In this document: positions 48,932-58,200 of the stretch, piece by piece
Layout of the letters: the number at the start of each line of letters is the position of its first letter
Numbering within the stretch: the stretch's first letter is position 1
Assembly (NCBI GenBank): GCA_943372645.1
Contig: CALRZN010000014.1
Location: 73,192-137,191, forward strand
DNA: 64,000 nucleotides
Direction: 5' to 3'
Source: VBWE01 sp943372645
Lineage (GTDB): Bacteria > Bacteroidota > Bacteroidia > Palsa-965
Program-made: the position numbers and the translations under genes
Notes under the pieces: model-generated
What the model saw: the letters and a program-made list of their open reading frames with translations, nothing else
Told to the model about the DNA's origin: nothing
Database searches by the model: none

Positions 48932-49056
48932 AAGGGCATCTCAAAAAACCACAAGATTGAGGCGGGCGAAACTTTCGAAAAGCGGAGTTTGCTTGTGTAA
49001 ATGAGCATTTTCGAAATGAGCCCAACGAAGAGATTGTGTTTTTTTGTGGTGCCCTT
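48932..49056. repeat. MITE-like imperfect palindrome in the EF-G leader
   Basis: The outer bases AAGGGCA (48932-48938) and TGCCCTT (49050-49056) are perfect inverted repeats. Inside, AAAAAACCACAAGATTGAG and, on the other strand, AAAAAAACACAATCTCTTC-like segments pair imperfectly, then CGAAA/TTTCG blocks follow. The whole 125-base element can fold into one long hairpin. It lies between the second terminator-like hairpin and the EF-G start. Confidence 0.65.
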
Positions 49057-49060
49057 AAAT

Positions 49061-49091
49061 AAAAAAAGCCTTTCATCCGGAGACGAAAGGC
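49061..49091 (-). terminator. Terminator-like hairpin 2 in the EF-G leader
   Basis: On the reverse strand GCCTTTC (49091-49085) pairs with GAAAGGC (49074-49068), followed by seven T (49067-49061). It lies 33 bases after mini-ORF 2. Confidence 0.75.
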
Positions 49092-49124
49092 CTGCACAAT
49101 GCAAAGCACGGTCTGTCCGGACAC

Positions 49125-49169
49125 TCAGTCGGATAAAAACAGAATTGTTTTGATAAGCAATTTCAACAT
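49125..49169 (-). CDS. Mini-ORF 2 in the EF-G leader (14 codons)
   Basis: MLKLLIKTILFLSD is encoded from an ATG at 49169 and followed 33 bases later by a terminator hairpin. It has no clear promoter of its own, so its translation is only suggested by the parallel with mini-ORF 1. Confidence 0.25.
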   Translation of the reverse strand: MLKLLIKTILFLSD

Positions 49170-49240
49170 GCTGCGTGGTGCAGTTTGTGAGTTAATAATT
49201 GAAAAAGAAAAAGGATTTTTAATTCGTGCGGGAGGAAAAC

Positions 49241-49265
49241 AAAAAACCCCTCCGGTGCGGAAGGG
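49241..49265 (-). terminator. Terminator-like hairpin 1 in the EF-G leader
   Basis: On the reverse strand CCCTTCCG-CAC-CGGAGGGG forms an 8-bp stem (one G-T pair) followed by six T. It lies 30 bases after the stop of mini-ORF 1. Confidence 0.8.
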
Positions 49266-49295
49266 CCTGCTGCGACTGACTGTCACGCGTACCGT

Positions 49296-49376
49296 TCACA
49301 TCCGGAAAAAGTCGGCCACCCGTCCTGTAAACAAGACGATGGGCTGATTAACCTGGTTGAACATGTACGTTTTCAT
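49296..49376 (-). CDS. Mini-ORF 1 in the EF-G leader (26 codons, leader peptide candidate)
   Basis: MKTYMFNQVNQPIVLFTGRV then ADFFRM is encoded from an ATG about 20 bases after the predicted transcription start (-7 element at 49404-49411), and a terminator hairpin follows 30 bases after the stop. The arrangement promoter, short ORF, terminator, downstream gene is that of a translation-coupled attenuator. There is no run of a single amino-acid codon to name a regulating aminoacyl-tRNA. Ribosome-stress sensing would suit a downstream EF-G. It is not recognised as a known leader peptide. Confidence 0.4.
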   Translation of the reverse strand: MKTYMFNQVNQPIVLFTGRVADFFRM

Positions 49377-49403
49377 AACGTTGGTTTTCAAAAATTGATG
49401 CGG

Positions 49404-49433
49404 CAAATGTAGCGCGGTTTTTTTAAAATGCAA
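49404..49433 (-). promoter_or_regulatory. Consensus -33/-7 promoter for the EF-G leader transcript
   Basis: On the reverse strand TTG (49433-49431), a 19-base spacer, then TACATTTG (49411-49404). Both the elements and the spacing match the Bacteroidota consensus. It is the best promoter in the window. Confidence 0.65.
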
Positions 49434-49460
49434 GATGGCCTGCAAAAAAAACTATACGGA

Positions 49461-50072
49461 TTATGCTGCAACCCGCTGCAGAATTATTTTGCAGGGATAC
49501 GCCGAAGTAACTGTAACATGGTGATCGGCGTGCAGCGGAATTTCGAAATAGTCGCCGGCTTTCAGTTTGTTTGATTGGCCGCTCACCACAATGTCGCAGG
49601 TACCTTCGAGTATGAGAAACCGTTCGTGTTCATCGGCATGCGATTCGCCGGGCGCGCCTTTTTCCAGCCACAGGATAGCCGTTGTTGCTTTTTCATTTGC
49701 ACCGATCAGTTTCAGGAAAATGTTGTCCGGTTCATCGGTGCGAACCATATCGGTGCGGCTGAGCCAGGGTTCGAAATCGGCAGCAACAGAACCGGCATGG
49801 AGCAGGGGCGGTGTGGTAACCGGTTCGCCGTTTTGCAGGCGCGTGGTATAATCAATAGTTGCAATAAGCAGGGCGCGGGCGGTGTCGGGCGGTGAGGCCG
49901 CCTGGCTTTCGGCATACACCTGCAGCGCAGCTTCAATGTTGCGTATTTCGGTTTCAATTTCGGGATGCTGCAGTGCGAGCTGCTTTACCGTTGCAGCTTC
50001 TGCTTCGCTGCAAAGCCCGAGCACATAAAGCTCGAGCAGTCCCGATTCGAAATAGTCATTCAAGGTATTCAT
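49461..50072 (-). CDS. Anti-sigma factor with ChrR-like cupin domain
   Basis: The 203-residue protein has an N-terminal anti-sigma-type helical region (NDYFESGLLELYVLGLCSEA and VKQLALQHPEIETEIRNIEA). The C-terminal cupin has HADEHERFLILEGTCDIVV (His/Glu ligands) and LKAGDYFEIPLHADHHVTVT. ChrR proteins hold an ECF sigma factor and release it when the cupin or zinc site senses singlet oxygen or metals. Here the HxxxCxxC zinc site of the classical ChrR N-terminus is absent, so the signal may enter through the cupin. It overlaps the sigma gene by 4 bases (ATGA). Confidence 0.82.
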   Translation of the reverse strand: MNTLNDYFESGLLELYVLGLCSEAEAATVKQLALQHPEIETEIRNIEAALQVYAESQAASPPDTARALLIATIDYTTRLQNGEPVTTPPLLHAGSVAADFEPWLSRTDMVRTDEPDNIFLKLIGANEKATTAILWLEKGAPGESHADEHERFLILEGTCDIVVSGQSNKLKAGDYFEIPLHADHHVTVTSAYPCKIILQRVAA

Positions 50073-50527
50073 CTGGAAGAGGTTGAATTTCGGAAATTCC
50101 GGAATGCCTGCTGCACCGACTCCCGCACTTCTTTTTCAGAAATGTGGAGTTTTTCGGCAACCGCCTGTACAGACAGCCCGTGAAAATAAATAAGATCGAA
50201 CACAGCAACCGGCGGATGGGTTCCTGTTTTAATGGTTTGGTTTTCTTTCCGTGCAAGGGCATTTTTGCGGGCCAGCTGTAGCATCCAGTTCATGCCGGAT
50301 CGGGTTTCAGCGCTGCCTGCCAGGAGTTCGTTCCGTATTTCGAGAAACACATTCCGGAGAATGTCTTCCGCCGTGTGGTCATCGGAAACGATTTTCCGGA
50401 TAATGCCGTAAAGTACCGGGGCACAGCTGTCGTACAGCGTAGCAAACGCATCCATATCACCCTTCCGGATGCGCGCCAGCAGGGCGGTATCAGGAACCAG
50501 GGGCGGATATTTTATGGCCGGTGTCAT
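50069..50527 (-). CDS. ECF RNA polymerase sigma factor
   Basis: From the ATG at 50527 the 152-residue protein has sigma region 2 (ALLARIRKGDMDAFATLYDS, DDHTAEDILRNVFLEI) and region 4 (FDLIYFHGLSVQAVAEKLHI, EKEVRESVQQAFRNFRNS). A TTG at 50560 would extend it by 11 residues outside the family start. Its regulator is the cupin protein encoded next. The target genes are unknown; such pairs often control photo-oxidative stress genes and their own operon. Confidence 0.85.
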   Translation of the reverse strand: MTPAIKYPPLVPDTALLARIRKGDMDAFATLYDSCAPVLYGIIRKIVSDDHTAEDILRNVFLEIRNELLAGSAETRSGMNWMLQLARKNALARKENQTIKTGTHPPVAVFDLIYFHGLSVQAVAEKLHISEKEVRESVQQAFRNFRNSTSSR

Positions 50528-50629
50528 ACGTTTTACAGCAGGTTGAATGGCTGCATTCAACCAATTACGTAATAAAGATATAAATCGGATTGCGATCCGG
50601 GCAAAAAAATCCGTTTATCCGGTCAGCCC

Positions 50630-51880
50630 TTACAGCGTTGCACCGGCCTGCTGTTTTTTGGACTGCACATACACATACATGCGATAGACAAAAAAGATGC
50701 AGCAGATGATTACGCCGGCCACCACGTAGCCGAGAATATCGAAATGTTCGATCGGGCTCGTTTTGGTTTTCTGCGTAACAATCAATCCCGAAATAAGCGC
50801 GGCCACGCCGCCCGCCAGTTGCTGCAGCGACGAGTTGATGCTCATGTATGCGCCGCGGTCTTTCAGTTCCGGCACCGAGGTGGAAAGTGCGGTGGCCGGT
50901 ACCATGCGGCTCATGATGCCCATAAACAAAACCATGTTGATGGCGATTACCTCCCACAGCGGCATTACATACATGTTGGTATAAACGATAACCATTACAA
51001 CAGCCATCAGTGAACCCACGACAAACAGCGTGAAGCGGTTGATGCGGTCGCTGAGGCGCCCGATGACCGGCATGATGATGACGCTGGAAATGCCCGTGAG
51101 CATAAACACATATTTCAGGTTGTCTTCCGAAACATGAATGTTGTTGATGAGAAATGCGCTGCTGAACGGCATGAGCATAAATCCGCCGATGGACATAAAC
51201 GCGATGGCCAGGAATCCGATCTGGTAGTTTTTATTGGTCAGTGTATGCCACAGGTGTACAAATGCATTTTCCTTTTCCTGCAGTTTCAGGTGGTCGTTCA
51301 CCGGTTTCATTTTCAGCAGGATGATTACGCCGAGTAACGCACCGAAAATAACAATCATAAAAAACGGTGCGTGCCAGCCCCAGCGGTACGCAAGCATGAG
51401 GCTGATCGGGATGCCCAGCACCTGGCTGCCTGCAAAGGCCATCTGCACAAAACCCATTACACGGCCGCGCTGCGTAACAGAAAACGAATCGGTGATGATG
51501 GCCATGCTGATTGAAGAGATAACACCGCCGAAAATGCCGGTAATGATGCGGGCTGCAAGCAGCGTCGCAAAATTAAAAGCCAGGCCGCAGAACAAGGTGC
51601 CGGCAATAAAACCGACGTAAAAAAACAGCAGGATTTTTTTCCGGTCGAACTTGTCGGCAAACCCCGCCGCAAAAATGCCGGATATAAATGCACTGAACGC
51701 ATATCCCGAAACCACCATGCCGAACTGGTGCGTATCCAGCGACAGTTTTTTCATCAGTGCATCACCCAGCGGCGAAAGCACCATGAAATCAAGCACAACG
51801 GTAAACTGAATGAGCGCAATTATAACAATGAGAAAAACCTGGTACTTGGTAAATGGTTCTGGTTTGACTGTCGGTTTCAT
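50630..51880 (-). CDS. MFS transporter (drug/metabolite efflux type)
   Basis: The 416-residue protein has 12 predicted membrane segments, starting QVFLIVIIALIQFTVVLDFM. The loop between helices 2 and 3 is AAGFADKFDRKKILLF (the G-x3-D-x-x-D/G-R+ motif of MFS). MGFVQMAFAGSQVLGIPISL resembles the motif C region of exporters. It is likely a proton-driven efflux pump. The substrate is unknown; the TetR gene at the start of the operon suggests an inducer that is also the substrate. It is the last gene of the TetR-HMA-MFS operon, 15 bases after the middle gene. Confidence 0.9.
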   Translation of the reverse strand: MKPTVKPEPFTKYQVFLIVIIALIQFTVVLDFMVLSPLGDALMKKLSLDTHQFGMVVSGYAFSAFISGIFAAGFADKFDRKKILLFFYVGFIAGTLFCGLAFNFATLLAARIITGIFGGVISSISMAIITDSFSVTQRGRVMGFVQMAFAGSQVLGIPISLMLAYRWGWHAPFFMIVIFGALLGVIILLKMKPVNDHLKLQEKENAFVHLWHTLTNKNYQIGFLAIAFMSIGGFMLMPFSSAFLINNIHVSEDNLKYVFMLTGISSVIIMPVIGRLSDRINRFTLFVVGSLMAVVMVIVYTNMYVMPLWEVIAINMVLFMGIMSRMVPATALSTSVPELKDRGAYMSINSSLQQLAGGVAALISGLIVTQKTKTSPIEHFDILGYVVAGVIICCIFFVYRMYVYVQSKKQQAGATL

Positions 51881-51895
51881 AAGGTGTGTTTATAA

Positions 51896-52159
51896 TTATT
51901 CGAGTTCGGTGCAAACGAACCCCAGGTTTCCGGCGAGGGCAATTACATCGCCGGGTGTGAGCTGACCGGTAAAAATGCGCAGCACACAATCCACATCATC
52001 GCGGTCAATGTTCCATTCGTGGATGTGCGGGTGAGCATCGAAGTGCGGCGCGGCGCGTAAAAAATCAGCATCGGAACGGATGTTCGTACAAAACAGGAGC
52101 AGCGTGAGCGGAGTGCCGCCGGCCGGATTTTCCGGATGGGTGGTTGCGGTTTCTTTCAT
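51896..52159 (-). CDS. Small HMA-fold-like protein without CxxC
   Basis: The 87-residue protein has a beta-alpha-beta-beta-alpha-beta pattern (TLLLFCTNIRSDADFLRAAP, HPHIHEWNIDRDDVDCVLRI, GDVIALAGNLGFVCTELE), as in heavy-metal-associated domain proteins. The metal-binding CxxC of the first loop is missing (only TNIRSD), so classical copper binding is unlikely. Small proteins of this pattern are common in Bacteroidota without known role. It overlaps the TetR gene by 4 bases (ATGA) and is followed by the MFS gene. Confidence 0.55.
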   Translation of the reverse strand: MKETATTHPENPAGGTPLTLLLFCTNIRSDADFLRAAPHFDAHPHIHEWNIDRDDVDCVLRIFTGQLTPGDVIALAGNLGFVCTELE

Positions 52160-52749
52160 CGTGGCTGCAGGGTTTGTAACACGAGCTGAAACGTTTGTTC
52201 CATCGTTGTTTTATTGAATTTAAACGGTTTGCCGCCCATGCTTTTGCCTTCGTGGTGAAAACGGATCAGGGTAAACAGCGGCCCGAATGCCACGCTCCAG
52301 TAAACCTCTAACGGCAGCGGTTTCAGCTCCTTCCGTTTCACTGCGTGGTGCACAAACGCTTTCATGATGTTCCGGAAATCGGACATGGCATCGTCAAGCA
52401 TACAATCACCATACGGCGAATGTTTGAGCGCTTCAAAAAAGGCGCCCGATTTCGGATTTTTCAGCCAGAAGTTGGCGCGGTTTTCCCACTGGATGCGCAG
52501 GCCTTCGGCAAATGGCAGATCGGGCGAAAAGTTTTTGAGCGTGGCCGCCGTCATCTTTTTGCCTTCTTCAGCACCCAGTTCAAGCAGCAGTGATTCCTTG
52601 TTTTTGTAATAGATGTACAGCGTGGCTACCGAAATGTTGCAGGCTCTGGCCAGCTTCTGCATGCTGAACCCTTCAAAGCCTTCTTTTACCAGCAGGCTGA
52701 TCGCTTTTTCCTTAACGAGTTTTTCCTTTTTGATATCACGCGTACGCAT
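52156..52749 (-). CDS. TetR/AcrR family regulator
   Basis: From the ATG at 52749 the 197-residue protein has the TetR HTH at residues ~10-57 (EKLVKEKAISLLVKEGFEGF, MQKLARACNISVATLYIYYK, NKESLLLEL) and a helical C-terminal ligand domain. A TATCTTTG -7 element and a perfect palindrome lie just upstream, so it probably represses its own operon, which includes the HMA-like and MFS genes. The frame continues to 52797 but that part covers the promoter. Confidence 0.9.
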   Translation of the reverse strand: MRTRDIKKEKLVKEKAISLLVKEGFEGFSMQKLARACNISVATLYIYYKNKESLLLELGAEEGKKMTAATLKNFSPDLPFAEGLRIQWENRANFWLKNPKSGAFFEALKHSPYGDCMLDDAMSDFRNIMKAFVHHAVKRKELKPLPLEVYWSVAFGPLFTLIRFHHEGKSMGGKPFKFNKTTMEQTFQLVLQTLQPR

Positions 52750-52772
52750 GTCCCGGATTTTTTTATCCGGCG

Positions 52773-52794
52773 CAAAGATAAATGAATATTCATT
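52773..52794 (-). promoter_or_regulatory. TetR-operon -7 element with adjoining palindromic operator
   Basis: On the reverse strand the perfect 14-bp palindrome AATGAATATTCATT (52794-52781) is directly followed by TATCTTTG (52780-52773). A repressor bound there would block the -7/-33 spacer. This is the expected layout for TetR autoregulation. Confidence 0.6.
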
Positions 52795-52869
52795 CACTTA
52801 TAAACAGGCGTATGAAGTTTGTGTAAAGTGCAATACAAAAGGCAGATTGTTCAGCGGGGAACAACGGAC

Positions 52870-55008
52870 TTATTTCTCCTCCAGCCGGTGCACCCCGGGT
52901 GTTCCGGTGCCTGCAAGGAATGCGGCGCAGCGGCTGATGTATAGCTGGCTCACGGCATCGCCGGGCACAGCAGCAAGGGTTTGTTCGAAATGTGTTTTTG
53001 CTTCTGCAAAACGTTGTGCGCGGAATGCATCAAGGCCAAGCTGGAAAGGCTGTAACTGCTGCACGCGGGCCTGTGCGGCAGGATCGTTTTTGTAACCGAT
53101 AATTTCCCAGATAGCCACCGGTTCATCTTTGCCTTTGGCGGCAACCAGGTCGATAAACCGGAAAAGGAATAATTCCTGCACCGCTTCCTGCGCCACCGTT
53201 TCGCCGCTGGCGAGCAGGGGCACGCCGTACATTTTGGTCATGCCTTCAATACGCGATGTTAAATTGACGGCATCTCCGATCGCGGTGGAGTCCATACGTT
53301 CTGTTCCGCCCACGGTACCGATAATCATGGGTCCGCTGTGCAGCCCGATGCCCATCTGCAGTTCCGATTCCTGTGCGGCTGTGCGTGTTTTATTAAAGGC
53401 ATTGAGCTGCTGCTGCATTTCGAGGGCGGCGTGTATTGCATTTACTGCGGCCACGTGTTCGCCGGTGTTTTCAAACAGCGCCATAATGCCGTCGCCCATG
53501 TATTTGTCAACGTACCCGTGGTGCCTGCGGATGGGCGGCTCCACATACGCGAGGTAGTTGTTGAGCATACTGAACACTTCGCCGGGTTTCAGTTTTTCGG
53601 AAATGCTGGTGAAGGAACGGATATCGCTGAACAGGACCGTGCCGCTGATGTGTTCCGCATTACCGGGTTTAATGGAACTGATGCCGTCTTTCGCAATTTT
53701 GTCGAGAAACTGCGCCGGCACAAACTTGCGGAATGTACTCGCGTAAATTTCAGTGGTGCGGAATGCATTTGCAAAGCGCGACGAAAGCGAAAACGATTGC
53801 GCAAACGTTACCACAAACAACCCGAGCGAAAGGTACAACCCGGTGTGAATGATTTCGAGCTGGTTCAGCGTATCGTTTACAATGGTGAGCAGGAACACGA
53901 GCGAAGTGGCAAGGAAAATGCCCGCGCCTTCTTTTTTCCGGAAGGCCGCACGCGAAAAAATCCAGATCGTGTACATGCTCGTAAGCCAGGCATACACGGT
54001 AAACACATACGAGAGGTTGGTAAACAATTCACTCGGCGTAAGCAGCACAACAACCGCCAGCAACAGTCCGAAGCCGGTAACCACGCGGAAAGCAACTGTG
54101 TTCCATTCGTCCGGATACAGCTTGCGTGAAAAAGCCGCATACACCGGCGCACTTACAAACGTGAGGATGTATTCGATGCGCCGCGATGCAAACCAGCCGA
54201 GGTCGGGCACAATACCGGCGATGAGTATTTCGCCGGTGAACAAACTGCGGATGCAGATGATGAGGCACATGAGTCCGAAAAACAAAACAGCGGTATCATT
54301 GCGGCGCAGGAAGTAGAGGCTGAAATGATACAGCGCCATAATGAACAGGCTGCCGAAGAGAAACATTTCGAGCAGTGTACGCATTTCGCGTTCATGCATA
54401 ATTTTTGCCGGTGTGCCCAGGTCAGCCGCGAGCCAGAAACCGCCTTTGCAGTGATGAAAATTGGAAACCTGCACCACCATGCGGAAGGTGGATTGCGCGG
54501 GCCGGAAAAAAACAACCTGCGGTTTGTAATCCGGCTGCGATTCGCTTTTTATTTCGCCCACCTTACCGTTTTCTGCAAGCATGTTGTTGTCAATCCACAG
54601 CCGGTAGGCGTTGCTCATGGTGCGCAGGTTGAGCGCATACAGCTGCGCGGTGTCGGCATTTTTAACAATGAGGCTGTAGGTAGCAAAGCCGGCTACAGGA
54701 ATTTTCTTACCGTTGATTTCGGTATTGTTCCAGATTCCGGGCACGGCAAGGTATGTATCGGGTGCGGGCGATCCGCTGCCGGACAGTGTTGCAGGATTGA
54801 GCAGTTTATTCCAGTAAAAATTCCAGGTCCCGTTCAGCGGAACAGTTGCAGTACCGGTACCCGCAAGGTCGAGCACGCCACCTTTGGCTTTAGGAGTAAC
54901 CGAAAAAATGCGGCTGTTATAAATGAGCAGCGCGATGAGCAGCACGGCACCTGAAATGAACAGGAGGAAGTAACGTTGTGTGCGTGCAAAGTGCTTTTCA
55001 GTATCCAT
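52870..55008 (-). CDS. 7TMR-DISM adenylate/guanylate cyclase
   Basis: From the ATG at 55008 the 712-residue protein has one N-terminal helix (YFLLFISGAVLLIALLIYNS), then an extracellular beta-sandwich DISM domain (LNGTWNFYWNKLLNPATLSG, YRLWIDNNMLAENGKVGEIK). Seven membrane segments follow (7TMR-DISM_7TM; MFLFGSLFIMALYHFSLYFL onward). The class III cyclase domain has TVLFSDIRSFTSISEKLKPG (metal Asp), GYVDKYMGDGIMALFENTGE (second Asp) and DAVNLTSRIEGMTKMYGV. A TPR-like pair ends the protein. It makes cAMP or cGMP in response to an extracytoplasmic ligand. TATCTTTC just upstream of 55008 may be its -7 element. Confidence 0.92.
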   Translation of the reverse strand: MDTEKHFARTQRYFLLFISGAVLLIALLIYNSRIFSVTPKAKGGVLDLAGTGTATVPLNGTWNFYWNKLLNPATLSGSGSPAPDTYLAVPGIWNNTEINGKKIPVAGFATYSLIVKNADTAQLYALNLRTMSNAYRLWIDNNMLAENGKVGEIKSESQPDYKPQVVFFRPAQSTFRMVVQVSNFHHCKGGFWLAADLGTPAKIMHEREMRTLLEMFLFGSLFIMALYHFSLYFLRRNDTAVLFFGLMCLIICIRSLFTGEILIAGIVPDLGWFASRRIEYILTFVSAPVYAAFSRKLYPDEWNTVAFRVVTGFGLLLAVVVLLTPSELFTNLSYVFTVYAWLTSMYTIWIFSRAAFRKKEGAGIFLATSLVFLLTIVNDTLNQLEIIHTGLYLSLGLFVVTFAQSFSLSSRFANAFRTTEIYASTFRKFVPAQFLDKIAKDGISSIKPGNAEHISGTVLFSDIRSFTSISEKLKPGEVFSMLNNYLAYVEPPIRRHHGYVDKYMGDGIMALFENTGEHVAAVNAIHAALEMQQQLNAFNKTRTAAQESELQMGIGLHSGPMIIGTVGGTERMDSTAIGDAVNLTSRIEGMTKMYGVPLLASGETVAQEAVQELFLFRFIDLVAAKGKDEPVAIWEIIGYKNDPAAQARVQQLQPFQLGLDAFRAQRFAEAKTHFEQTLAAVPGDAVSQLYISRCAAFLAGTGTPGVHRLEEK

Positions 55009-55197
55009 AGCTGCATGAAAGATAACCATCTGCCCGTGCATAATAAAGCAGGATTACGAACTTGCCGCCGGAAAGGGCATTTGTGTCGGCATTTGATTCT
55101 TCTAAAAATAACGAGGGTAACGAAAGCAATAATCGGGTGTGTATGGGAAACAAACGCAACGATACATTAAAAGAAGCCTTAATTCCGGTTGTTTTTT

Positions 55198-55228
55198 TTT
55201 GTAACACCCTCCAAATCATGTAATTTTA
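55198..55228 (+). promoter_or_regulatory. -33/-7 promoter for the giant T9SS protein
   Basis: TTTG (55198-55201), a 19-base spacer, then TAATTTTA (55221-55228). The start codon is 22 bases further. The last base of the -7 differs from TAnnTTTG. Confidence 0.5.
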
Positions 55229-55250
55229 ATGCGACTTATACATAAATCAC

Positions 55251-58200
55251 ATGCGCATAAAATGTACACTCACCACGCTGCTCTGGGCGGCCTGCACCGG
55301 TATGTTTGCCCAGCTTTCGGGAACATACACCATTGACGCATCATCACCGGCATCGGCAACGAACTACCAGTCGGTTTCTGCGGCGGTATCCGATCTGAGC
55401 GCCGGTACGCGCTCAGACGGCGGCCCTGTAAATGGCCCGGCGGTATCGGGCCCGGTAACATTGCGTATAGTAACCGGCACAGGACCGTATAACGAGCAGA
55501 TTACTTTTCCTGCAATTACAGGAGCTTCTGCAGTAAATACCATCCGGCTTACAGGCGGCCCGGGCAGGGAAATGATTTCATTTTCGGGAACAACGACCAC
55601 CGACCGGCACGTGGTTAAAATAAACGGTGCCCGTCACATCCGGCTCGACAGCCTCACGCTGCTGAATACGGATGTAACGTATGGGTATGGGGTGCATATC
55701 ACCAACAGCGCCGACAGCAACCAGGTTACAAACTGTGTGGTCAACATTAACAATGCATCCACATCAGCCAACTTTGCAGGCATTACCATTTCCGGGGCAG
55801 CTGTAACAACCAACGGCGACTGGGGCGACGACAACCTCATCCAGGGAAACAACATCAGCGGCGGATATTACAGCATTACGTTGCGCGGCATAAGCACAAC
55901 GGTGTATAACCAGCGCAATAAGATTTTAAATAACGTGATGCAGGATTATTATTTTTATGGGCTATACTGTATTTACCAGAATAAAACAGAGGTAAACGGC
56001 AACACCACTTCGGCCCGTACCTCGGCATCAACGACGTGTTACGGCATGTTTTTAAGCAGTGTGGATTCCCTGAGTTGTGAACGGAATCGCATCAACGTAA
56101 TGGGTACGTATGGTATTTATTGCGCCAATGTCAATAACCAGGGCGGAACCGGAACTTACCGCGCACGCATGGCAAACAATATGATCGGCGGTACCTGCCT
56201 CGGAACATCACCTTACGGTATTTATATGACCTCCACCTGCCGGAACCTGGATATCTGGCACAACTCGGTAAGCCAGACCAGCGGCAACGGGCGTTGTATT
56301 TACATTCTCAGCGGCAACGGTAATGATGTGCGGAATAACTCGTTTGCCATTTTCGGATCGTCAACCGGCTACGCAGCGTATATAACTTCTGCTGCATCTG
56401 TAAGCGCGATGGATTACAACAACTACTGGGCACCGGGATCATCCAACTTTATTTATGTGGGAGCTGCATTTACCACCGGTAACTATATCGGCGGTGGCGG
56501 ATTTAACACCAATTCGCGAAACGGCAACCCGGTTTATATCAATAACGTAACGAACCTCCACTCGGCCGCAGCACAATTGTTTGATGCAGGAACAAACGTG
56601 GGTGTAACAACTGACTTTGACGGACAAACCCGCCCGATGCTTCCGACTGCGCTGTATGATATCGGGGCGGATGAATACACCCCTTCGCTGAATGATGCGG
56701 GTGTTTCATCGTGTACAAGCCCGCTGCAGCCTTTTGCCGCAGGCCTGCAGAATGTTGGTGTAACAGTGTATAACCACGGCGCTGCAACGCTTACGGGTGC
56801 AACGGTAAACTGGACGGTAAACACGGTTCCGCAAACACCGTATGCGTGGAGCGGCAGCCTGCCCACCTTTACGAATTCGGCACCGGTAACAATCGGAACG
56901 TATACGTTTGCAGCAGGCAATACTTATAACCTCCGTTTCTGGACAACAAACCCGAACGGGGTGCCGGATAACAACACCCTGAATGATACTTTAAATCTCC
57001 AGGTGTGCGTGGGCCTGAACGGAACTTATACAGTAGGTGGTGTCGGCGCAGATTTCCCGACCATCAATGCGGCCGTTGCGCAGCTGGTGTGCGGCGGTGC
57101 AGCCGGCCCGGTTACCATTCGTCTTAATCCGGGACAAGGCCCTTTTAACGAACAGGTTATTATTCCTGCCATTCCGGGCACAAACACGACGCGAACCGTT
57201 CGTTTTACCGGCGGGCCGGTTCGTGAAACCGTTACGTTTGGTGTAACAACAACTGCCGAGCGTTCTGTTTTCAAAATTAACGGGGCACGACACATTACAC
57301 TGGACAGTTTGACCATTATCAATACCAGTACAACGTTCGGTTATGGCGTACAGCTCACGAACAGTGCCGACAGTAACGTGGTGAAAAACTGCCGGGTGTT
57401 TGTTGACAGCACGTCCACTTCGTCCAACTTTGCCGGCATTACACTTTCGGGTGCAACTGTTACCACAAACGGAGACAATGGTGATAATAACCTCATTCAG
57501 AACAATACCGTGAGCGGTGGTTATTATGGCATTTCGATGCGTGGAGTATCTACTACGGTTTTTAATCATCGCAATACGATTGCCGGGAACAGCGTCCGCA
57601 ATCATTATTTCTATGGTATTTACAGTTACCAGGAAAACAAGGCTGTAATTGATGGCAACACCACAATGCCGCGCCCGGCCGCCACGGTATCCAATTACGG
57701 TATTTATTGCGGATATATGGATTCGTTGCTGGTACAGCGCAACCAGGTTAAAAACCCCGGAACATACGGCATCTATTTTACCTATGGCAACTACCAGGGC
57801 GGAACCGGCACATACCGTTCGCGTGTAGTGAACAATATGATCGGCGGCGGATTTACAGGTACAACTCCTTATGGAATGTATCTTACCACCAACTGCCGCA
57901 ACCTGGATATCTGGCACAACTCCGTGAGCCTTGATAATGGTAACGGCCGCGCGCTTTATATGCTGAGCGGATCGGGGAACAATATCGAAAACAACTCGTT
58001 TGCTGTTTTTGGTTCAACCACCGGTTATGCAGCTTATGTGAGCAGTGTGGCTTACATCACCAGTATGAACTACAATAACTATTATGCGGGCGGTTCCACC
58101 AACTTCATTTTTGTGGGTTCGGCGTATAATACAACCAACTACATCGGCGGGGGCGGATTCAATCTCAATTCACGCGATGGTGATCCGATCTATAATAACA

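Noticed and set aside
48913..49104. 64-codon N-terminal extension of EF-G
   Set aside because: It runs through the MITE-like palindrome and has no EF-G similarity; the family start is at 48912.
56991..57917. 308-codon reverse open frame inside the giant T9SS gene
   Set aside because: It is antisense to the conserved beta-helix module and arises from repetitive codon use.
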